Shown here one piece after another: positions 59,223-64,000 of a stretch of DNA of 64,000 nt. Below the pieces are notes generated by a model that saw only the letters and a list, made by a program, of their open reading frames with translations, ran no database searches and was not told where the DNA came from. Within the stretch, counting starts at the first letter, position 1. Each line of letters opens with the position of its first letter. Both the position numbers and the translations under genes were made by a program. The DNA comes from Streptomyces sp. ERV7 (GTDB lineage Bacteria > Actinomycetota > Actinomycetes > Streptomycetales > Streptomycetaceae): contig NZ_LYOY01000051.1 of NCBI RefSeq assembly GCF_001653515.1, forward strand, positions 1,198,001-1,262,000, given 5' to 3'.

Positions 59223-60271
59223 CCCGGCTCATCCCGTCGCCGGTCGTCGTCGACATCAGCCGGGGCGCCCTGGACGATCTGGCGGGCCTCCTGGCCGACC
59301 AGCGGATCTCGGCCTCCGGCAAGCTGGCGATCGCGGTCAGCGGCGGCTCGGGCCAGGCGCTGAGCGAGAAGCTGGCGCCGGTGCTGCCGGGCGCCGACTG
59401 GTACCCGGTCGCGGACGGCACCATCGACTCGGCCGTGCAGCTCGGCGACGACATCAAGGGCAAGCGGTACGACGCGGTCGTCGGCCTCGGCGGCGGCAAG
59501 ATCATCGACGTGGCGAAGTACGCCGCGGCGCGGGTCGGCCTCCCCATGGTCGCGGTCGCCACCAACCTCTCGCACGACGGCATCTGCTCGCCGGTCTCGA
59601 TCCTGGACAACGACAACGGCCGCGGCTCCTACGGCGTGCCCACGCCCATCGCCATGGTCATCGACCTCGACGTGATCCGCGAGGCCCCGGTCCGGTTCGT
59701 CCGCTCGGGCATCGGCGACGCGATCTCCAACATCTCCGCGATCGCGGACTGGGAGCTCTCGCACCAGGTCAACGGCGAGCCGGTGGACGGTCTGGCCGCG
59801 GCCATGGCCCGTACCGCGGGCGAGTCCGTGCTGCGCCACCCCGGCGGGGTCGGCGGCGACGAGTTCCTCACCGTCCTGTCCGAGGCGCTGGTGCTCTCCG
59901 GCATCGCCATGTCGATCAGCGGCGACACCCGCCCCTCGTCCGGCGCCTGCCACGAGATCAGCCACGCCTTCGACCTGCTCTACCCCAAGCGCTCCGCGCT
60001 CCACGGCGAGCAGGTCGGCCTCGGCGCCGCCTTCGCGATGCATCTGCGCGGCGCCGCGGAGCAGTCCGGTCTCTTCACGGAGGTGCTGCGGCGGCACGGC
60101 CTGCCGGTGCTTCCGCAGGAGATCGGCTTCTCCGCCGACGAGTTCGTCCGGGCGGTGGCCTACGCCCCGCAGACCCGGCCGGGCCGTTTCACGATCCTGG
60201 AACACCTCAACCTGTCCGCAGACCAGATCAAGGACGCTTACGCCGACTATGCAAAAGCCATCGGTAGCTGA
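59210..60271 (+). CDS. sn-glycerol-1-phosphate-dehydrogenase-like (iron-containing alcohol dehydrogenase family)
   Basis: 353 residues. The NAD site GLGGGKIIDVAKYAA and metal ligands resemble the EgsA/AraM group: NLSHDGICSP, CHEISHAFDLL and LHGEQVGLGAAF. AraM/EgsA enzymes reduce dihydroxyacetone phosphate to sn-glycerol-1-phosphate, the stereoisomer used in archaeal lipids and in a few bacterial glycerolipids. GTG 59210 overlaps the cytidylyltransferase gene by 13 bases and the next gene begins 23 bases before its stop, so expression is tightly coupled. Metabolic logic: make a polyol phosphate, activate it with CTP, transfer it. Related polyol-phosphate substrates are possible. Confidence 0.85.
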   Translation: MPVLTRLIPSPVVVDISRGALDDLAGLLADQRISASGKLAIAVSGGSGQALSEKLAPVLPGADWYPVADGTIDSAVQLGDDIKGKRYDAVVGLGGGKIIDVAKYAAARVGLPMVAVATNLSHDGICSPVSILDNDNGRGSYGVPTPIAMVIDLDVIREAPVRFVRSGIGDAISNISAIADWELSHQVNGEPVDGLAAAMARTAGESVLRHPGGVGGDEFLTVLSEALVLSGIAMSISGDTRPSSGACHEISHAFDLLYPKRSALHGEQVGLGAAFAMHLRGAAEQSGLFTEVLRRHGLPVLPQEIGFSADEFVRAVAYAPQTRPGRFTILEHLNLSADQIKDAYADYAKAIGS

Positions 60272-61028
60272 ACTCCGCCCGGTCGTGCACCCTCCGGGCG
60301 TCAAGGACCGGCGGAGCGGCGAGCACTGGGGCGGCCGGCTCTACATGCGCGAGGTCTCCCTGCGCGTCGACCGGCACCTGGTGACCACCCGGGTCACGCC
60401 CAACCAGCTGACCTATGTGATGACCGTCGCCGCCGCCTTCGCGGCCCCGGCCCTGCTGGTGCCCGGGATCTGGGGCGCCGTGCTCGGCGTGGTGATGGCC
60501 CAGGTCTATCTGCTGCTCGACTGCGTCGACGGCGAGGTCGCCCGCTGGAAGAAGCAGTACTCGATGGTCGGCGTCTACGTGGACCGGGTCGCCGCCTACG
60601 TCCTCGACGCCGCGGTCCTGGTCGGCTTCGGGCTGCGCGCCGCCGACATCTGGGGCACCGGCCGCATCGACTGGCTGTGGGCCTTCCTCGGCACCCTGGC
60701 CGCGCTCGGCGCCATACTGATCAAGTCCGAGACGGACCTGGTCGGCGTCGCCCGCCACCAGCAGGGCATGCCGCCCGTCAAGGAGGCGGCGGCCGAGCCG
60801 CGCTCCTCCGGCATGGCGCTGGCCCGCCGGGCCGCCGGAGCGCTCAAGTTCCACCGGCTCGTCATGGGGATCGAGGCGACGCTGCTGATCCTGGTCCTGG
60901 CGATCGTCGACCACGTCCGCGGCGACCTGTACTTCTCCCGGCTCGGCGTCGCCGTGCTCGCGGGCATCGCGCTGCTGCAGAGCGTGCTGCACCTGGTGTC
61001 CATCCTCGCCTCCAGCAGGCTCAAATGA
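60249..61028 (+). CDS. CDP-alcohol phosphotransferase-family membrane protein lacking the last catalytic Asp
   Basis: 259 residues with several membrane helices (LTYVMTVAAAFAAPALLVPG, LGVVMAQVYLLLDCVDG). The signature reads DCVDGEVARWKKQYSMVG then VYVDRVAAYVLD. D1-D3 are present, but the fourth Asp position (4 residues after D3) is Ala. In characterised enzymes D4 is the catalytic base. The first gene of the operon has a full motif, so this protein may be an inactive partner, a variant using another residue, or may use the Asp six residues further on. ATG 60249 overlaps the upstream gene by 23 bases; ATG 60345 is a shorter alternative. Confidence 0.85.
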   Translation: MQKPSVAELRPVVHPPGVKDRRSGEHWGGRLYMREVSLRVDRHLVTTRVTPNQLTYVMTVAAAFAAPALLVPGIWGAVLGVVMAQVYLLLDCVDGEVARWKKQYSMVGVYVDRVAAYVLDAAVLVGFGLRAADIWGTGRIDWLWAFLGTLAALGAILIKSETDLVGVARHQQGMPPVKEAAAEPRSSGMALARRAAGALKFHRLVMGIEATLLILVLAIVDHVRGDLYFSRLGVAVLAGIALLQSVLHLVSILASSRLK

Positions 61029-61909
61029 GTGCCCCGCTGAAGGTCGGCGCGGTCGTCATCACCATGGGCAACCGCCCCGAGGAGCTGCGCGCGCTGCTCG
61101 ACTCGGTCGCCAAGCAGGACGGCGACCCGGTCCAGGTCGTGGTGGTCGGCAACGGCGCTCCGGTCCCGGACGTCCCGGCGGGTGTACGGACCGTGGAGCT
61201 GCCCGAGAACCTGGGCATCCCCGGCGGGCGCAACGTCGGCATCGAGGCGTTCGGCCCGTCCGGCGCCGAGGTCGACATCCTGATGTTCCTCGACGACGAC
61301 GGTCTGCTGGCGAACAGCGACACGGCCGAGCTGTGCCGCCGGGCGTTCGCCGCCGACCCCGAGCTCGGCATCGTCAGCTTCCGCATCGCCGACCCGGAGA
61401 CCGGGGTCACCCAGCGCCGCCACGTGCCGCGGCTGCGCGCCTCCGACCCGATGCGCTCCTCGCGCGTGACGACCTTCCTGGGCGGCGCCAACGCCGTACG
61501 GACGAAGGTCGTCGCGGAGGTCGGCGGGCTGCCGGACGAGTTCTTCTACGCCCACGAGGAGACCGATCTGGCCTGGCGGGCGCTGGACGCCGGCTGGATG
61601 ATCGACTACCGCGCGGACATGGTCCTGTACCACCCCACCACGGCGCCGTCCCGGCACGCGGTCTACCACCGGATGGTGGCCCGCAACCGGGTCTGGCTGG
61701 CCCGGCGGAACCTGCCGGCCCTGCTGGTCCCCGTCTATCTGGGGGTCTGGATGCTGCTCACGCTCGCCAGGAAGCCCTCCGGGCCCGCCCTCAAGGCGTG
61801 GTTCGGCGGCTTCAAGGAGGGCTGGACCACTCCCTGCGGACCGCGCCGTCCGATGAAGTGGCGCACGGTCTGGCGGCTGACCCGGCTGGGCCGACCGCCC
61901 GTCATCTGA
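61025..61909 (+). CDS. Family 2 glycosyltransferase (rhamnosyl/galactofuranosyl-like)
   Basis: 294 residues. GT-A features are visible: VVITMGNRPEELRALLDSV, VVVVGNGAP, NLGIPGGRNVGI, the D-x-D region LMFLDDDGLL, and the acceptor-side EETDLAWRALDAGW. A hydrophobic C-terminal patch (LLVPVYLGVWMLLTL) suggests membrane association. It adds a sugar to a lipid- or polymer-linked acceptor, donor unknown. The ATG overlaps the upstream stop by 4 bases. It is the last biosynthetic enzyme before the ABC exporter, separated from it by 117 bases with tandem repeats. Confidence 0.9.
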   Translation: MSAPLKVGAVVITMGNRPEELRALLDSVAKQDGDPVQVVVVGNGAPVPDVPAGVRTVELPENLGIPGGRNVGIEAFGPSGAEVDILMFLDDDGLLANSDTAELCRRAFAADPELGIVSFRIADPETGVTQRRHVPRLRASDPMRSSRVTTFLGGANAVRTKVVAEVGGLPDEFFYAHEETDLAWRALDAGWMIDYRADMVLYHPTTAPSRHAVYHRMVARNRVWLARRNLPALLVPVYLGVWMLLTLARKPSGPALKAWFGGFKEGWTTPCGPRRPMKWRTVWRLTRLGRPPVI

Positions 61910-61914
61910 CACTC

Positions 61915-61990
61915 TCGGGTCTGAGCTGCATCGGGTCTGAGCACATCGGGTGTGGGCCGTCGGGTCCCGGGCACTTCGTGTCATCGGTCA
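61915..61990 (+). repeat. Degenerate tandem repeats with ATCGGGT-type units in the operon spacer
   Basis: TCGGGT recurs at about 15-base intervals (TCGGGTCTGAGCTGCA, TCGGGTCTGAGCACA, TCGGGTGTGGGCCG, TCGGGTCCCGGGCACT), followed by degenerate copies. It lies between the GT2 and ABC permease genes and appears to be slippage DNA or a protein-binding array. Confidence 0.6.
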
Positions 61991-62026
61991 TCGGGCGTAC
62001 TTCTTTGAAAGCGAAAGTTTCCTCTT

Positions 62027-62908
62027 GTGAGTGACACAACTCTGTCCCCGGCGGACCTCGCCGCCAAGCACGGCCTGGCGGTGAGCGGCGCCCGGCCGGG
62101 GCTGCTCGACTACTGCCGCCAGCTCTGGGGGCGGCGCCACTTCATCCTGTCGTTCTCGCAGGCGAAGCTGACCGCCCAGTACAGCCAGGCGAAGCTCGGC
62201 CAGATCTGGCAGGTGGCCACCCCGCTGCTCAACGCGCTGGTCTACTACTTCATCTTCGGCGTGCTGATGAACGCCAAGCGGGGCATCCCGTCGGACGTGT
62301 ACATCCCGTTCCTGGTGACGGGCGTGTTCGTGTTCACCTTCACCCAGAACTCGGTGATGGCGGGCGTCAAGGCGATCTCCGGCAACCTCGGCCTGGTGCG
62401 CGCGCTGCACTTCCCGCGCGCCTCGCTGCCCATCTCCTTCGCGCTCCAGCAGCTCCAGCAGCTGCTGTTCTCGCTGATCGTCCTGGTCCTCGTGGTGGTC
62501 GCCTCGGGCACCATGCCGATGGCGTCGTGGCTGCTGATGGTGCCGGTCCTGGCGCTCCAGTTCGTCTTCAACACCGGACTGGCCATGATCATGGCGCGGC
62601 TCGGCAGCAAGACCCCCGACCTGGCCCAGCTGATGCCGTTCATCCTGCGTACCTGGATGTACGCGTCGGGCGTCATGTTCAGCATCAAGGTGGTCCTCCA
62701 GGGCAAGCCGCACTGGCTCGCCCAGGTCCTCCAGGTGAACCCGGCTGCGGTCTACATGGACCTGGCCCGGTACTCCATGATCGACGGGTACGGTGCCAGC
62801 AACCTGCCGCCGCACGTGTGGGCGGCGGCGGTCGGCTGGGCCCTCGTCGTGGGCGTCGCGGGCTTCGTGTACTTCTGGAAGGCAGAGGAGCAGTACGGCC
62901 GTGGCTGA
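62027..62908 (+). CDS. ABC-2 type polysaccharide/teichoic-acid export permease (TagG/Wzm-like)
   Basis: 293 residues, six membrane segments (for example LLNALVYYFIFGVLM, VYIPFLVTGVFVFTF, LLFSLIVLVLVVVASG) in the ABC-2 exporter pattern. The N-terminal amphipathic region before the first helix reads RRHFILSFSQAKLTAQYSQA, like the coupling helix of TagG/Wzm. It would form the channel through which the polymer made by the upstream enzymes is moved across the membrane. GTG start. It overlaps the ATPase gene by 8 bases. Confidence 0.9.
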   Translation: MSDTTLSPADLAAKHGLAVSGARPGLLDYCRQLWGRRHFILSFSQAKLTAQYSQAKLGQIWQVATPLLNALVYYFIFGVLMNAKRGIPSDVYIPFLVTGVFVFTFTQNSVMAGVKAISGNLGLVRALHFPRASLPISFALQQLQQLLFSLIVLVLVVVASGTMPMASWLLMVPVLALQFVFNTGLAMIMARLGSKTPDLAQLMPFILRTWMYASGVMFSIKVVLQGKPHWLAQVLQVNPAAVYMDLARYSMIDGYGASNLPPHVWAAAVGWALVVGVAGFVYFWKAEEQYGRG

Positions 62909-63701
62909 GGACAACATCCGTATCGCCGACGCGAGCGGCGAGCGCATCCCGACCGTCATCGCCGACGATGTGCACATCGTGTACACGGTCAACGGCGGGG
63001 GCGGCCGGGGCAGCGCCACCGCCGCGCTGAGCCGGATAGTGAGGCGGGACACCGGCGAGTCGCGCGGCATGCGCAAGGTGCACGCCGTACGGGGTGTCTC
63101 CTTCACCGCGTACCGCGGCGAGGCGATCGGCCTGATCGGCACCAACGGCTCGGGCAAGTCGACGCTGCTGCGGGCGATCGCCGGACTGCTGCCGCCCGCC
63201 AAGGGCCGGGTGTACACCAACGGCCAGCCGTCGCTGCTCGGCGTCAACGCCGCGCTGATGAACGAGCTGACCGGCGAGCGCAACGTGGTCCTGGGCGGCC
63301 TGGCCATGGGCATGTCGCGCGAGGAGATCAAGGAGCGGTACGAGGACATCGTCGACTTCTCCGGCATCAACGAAAAGGGCGACTTCATCACCCTGCCGAT
63401 GCGGACGTACTCCTCGGGCATGGCGGCCCGGCTGCGGTTCTCCATCGCCGCCGCCAAGGACCACGACGTACTGATGATCGACGAGGCGCTCGCCACCGGT
63501 GACCGCAAGTTCCAGATCCGCTCCGAGGAGCGGATCCGCGAGCTGCGCAAGCACGCGGGCACGGTCTTCCTGGTCAGCCACAGCATCGGGTCCATCCGGG
63601 ACACCTGCAACCGGGTGCTCTGGCTGGAGCGGGGCGAGCTCCTGATGGACGGCCCCACCGACGAGGTCGTCAAGGCGTACCAGAAGGAAACGGGTCGCTG
63701 A
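62901..63701 (+). CDS. ABC exporter ATPase (TagH/Wzt-like)
   Basis: 266 residues. Walker A GTNGSGKST, Q-loop near QPSLLGVNAALMNEL, signature YSSGMAARLRFSIA, Walker B DVLMIDEALATGD and switch His in VSHSIGSI. The signature YSSGM and ALATGD are characteristic of polysaccharide/teichoic-acid exporters of the TagH/Wzt type. It has an unusual Gly/Arg/Ser insertion (VNGGGGRGSATAALSRIVRR) before Walker A and no C-terminal carbohydrate-binding domain. It powers export of the glycopolymer. A hairpin terminator follows 30 bases later. Confidence 0.92.
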   Translation: MAEDNIRIADASGERIPTVIADDVHIVYTVNGGGGRGSATAALSRIVRRDTGESRGMRKVHAVRGVSFTAYRGEAIGLIGTNGSGKSTLLRAIAGLLPPAKGRVYTNGQPSLLGVNAALMNELTGERNVVLGGLAMGMSREEIKERYEDIVDFSGINEKGDFITLPMRTYSSGMAARLRFSIAAAKDHDVLMIDEALATGDRKFQIRSEERIRELRKHAGTVFLVSHSIGSIRDTCNRVLWLERGELLMDGPTDEVVKAYQKETGR

Positions 63702-63731
63702 CACCCGATCACTGGCCGTGCGCCGCCGAAA

Positions 63732-63759
63732 GCCCCCGTCGATCAACCCCGGCGGGGGC
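63732..63759 (+). terminator. Terminator of the glycopolymer operon
   Basis: GCCCCCG (63732-63738) pairs with CGGGGGC (63753-63759), extendable by three pairs including one G-U, and is followed by CTTCG. It starts 30 bases after the ATPase stop. Confidence 0.75.
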
Positions 63760-63893
63760 CTTCGCGTCCTCCGGGGCGGTGGTCACGGCGGACCCGGCTG
63801 TCAAGGCTCCGTCAAGTCGCCCGTGTCGGGGGAAGGTTGGCGTGGATTGAAGTGTTCTTGTAATGCGCGCAACACCCCGACGTGTTGTCAGGC

Positions 63894-63910
63894 GTTGTAC
63901 AACGTAAGCT
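63894..63910 (+). promoter_or_regulatory. Palindrome GTTGTACAAC with -10-like TAAGCT near the window end
   Basis: GTTGTACAAC (63894-63903) is a perfect 10-bp palindrome directly before TAAGCT (63905-63910, TANNNT), which ends 9 bases before TTG 63920. It looks like the operator/promoter of the next gene. Confidence 0.4.
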
Positions 63911-63919
63911 GTACCGGTG

Positions 63920-64000
63920 TTGATCGTGACGGACGGGCGGTACCGCCCCGGGCACCCCGCGCGGGAGCCGTCCTCCACTCGGGAGGCTCGGCGGCGTGTC
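63920..64000 (+). CDS. Possible start of a further gene (3' truncated by window edge)
   Basis: An open frame begins at TTG 63920 (or GTG 63926) and runs to the window edge (27 codons; TDGRYRPGHPAR). It follows a -10-like element, which fits a leaderless start. The residues visible are too few and too Arg/Pro-rich to assign a family, and it could be a chance frame. Confidence 0.3.
   Translation, partial: MIVTDGRYRPGHPAREPSSTREARRRV

Overview
The window is very GC-rich, densely packed chromosomal DNA with GTG/TTG starts, 4-bp start/stop overlaps, a WhiB-like protein, an SsgA-like sporulation protein, GlxA-type regulators and almost no TTA codons. This points to a Streptomyces chromosome. From memory only, the content (LigC/PolDom pair, Wbl, desaturase, ABC-F, SsgD-like, FadAB, SCO6745 family, Idi) recalls the SCO67xx region of S. 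coelicolor; this was not checked. I saw no tRNA, rRNA, insertion sequence, CRISPR array, phage or replication-origin signature.

Layout. 1-8607 (+): tail of a PUFA-synthase/HglE-like iterative type I PKS lipid cluster: a ketoreductase end, a KS-AT-DH-phosphopantetheinyl transferase megasynthase, an acyl carrier protein, an alpha/beta hydrolase, a glycosyltransferase and a methyltransferase. The only in-frame TTA codon I found in the window lies in this PKS. 8617-10778: divergent ATP-dependent DNA ligase and LigD-type polymerase (NHEJ accessory enzymes, no Ku here). 10791-14098 (-): a secreted DUF1080 protein translationally coupled to a chimeric gene that joins an IclR DNA-binding domain in frame to the back half of a ThuA/PQQ-type sugar dehydrogenase. 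14375-24105: WhiB-like protein, GMC oxidoreductase, acyl-ACP desaturase with an operator-rich promoter, ABC-F protein with a long leader, SsgA-like protein, secreted beta-propeller, YciI, endonuclease V, saccharopine-dehydrogenase-like reductase, YjbR. 24241-30423: a beta-oxidation operon whose first gene is a second chimera (CoA transferase joined to an acyl-CoA dehydrogenase lacking its N-terminus), then thiolase and FadB, with a convergent MerR regulator.

30534-44433: secreted sphingomyelinase, MpaB-like oxygenase, LacI regulator, three secreted peptidases (M1, X-Pro dipeptidyl-peptidase, M14), D-amino-acid oxidase, a conserved unknown, a second ABC-F protein and a PAS histidine kinase/OmpR pair. 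44570-47246: UDP-GlcNAc 2-epimerase and a processive family-2 glycosyltransferase; the latter lies between inverted copies of a 28-bp repeat. 47333-56209: Tex, SCO6745-family protein, two DJ-1-fold proteins (one a GlxA regulator), enoyl-CoA hydratase, HdeD-like membrane protein, anti-sigma-type ATPase, IPP isomerase, CDF metal exporter.

56650-63701 (+): a tightly coupled seven-gene operon: DUF5941/CDP-alcohol phosphotransferase, LicC-like cytidylyltransferase, sn-glycerol-1-phosphate-dehydrogenase-like enzyme, second CDP-alcohol phosphotransferase, GT2, and a TagG/TagH-type ABC exporter. Together these can make, activate, polymerise or attach, and export a polyol-phosphate glycopolymer. It is the best candidate here for a poorly described system.

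The most unusual observations are the two in-frame chimeric genes 11 kb apart, the glycopolymer operon with its apparent CTG start and a CDP-alcohol phosphotransferase lacking its last catalytic Asp, and several well-formed promoter/operator arrangements. Function calls rest on motif and family recognition by eye; no searches were run.
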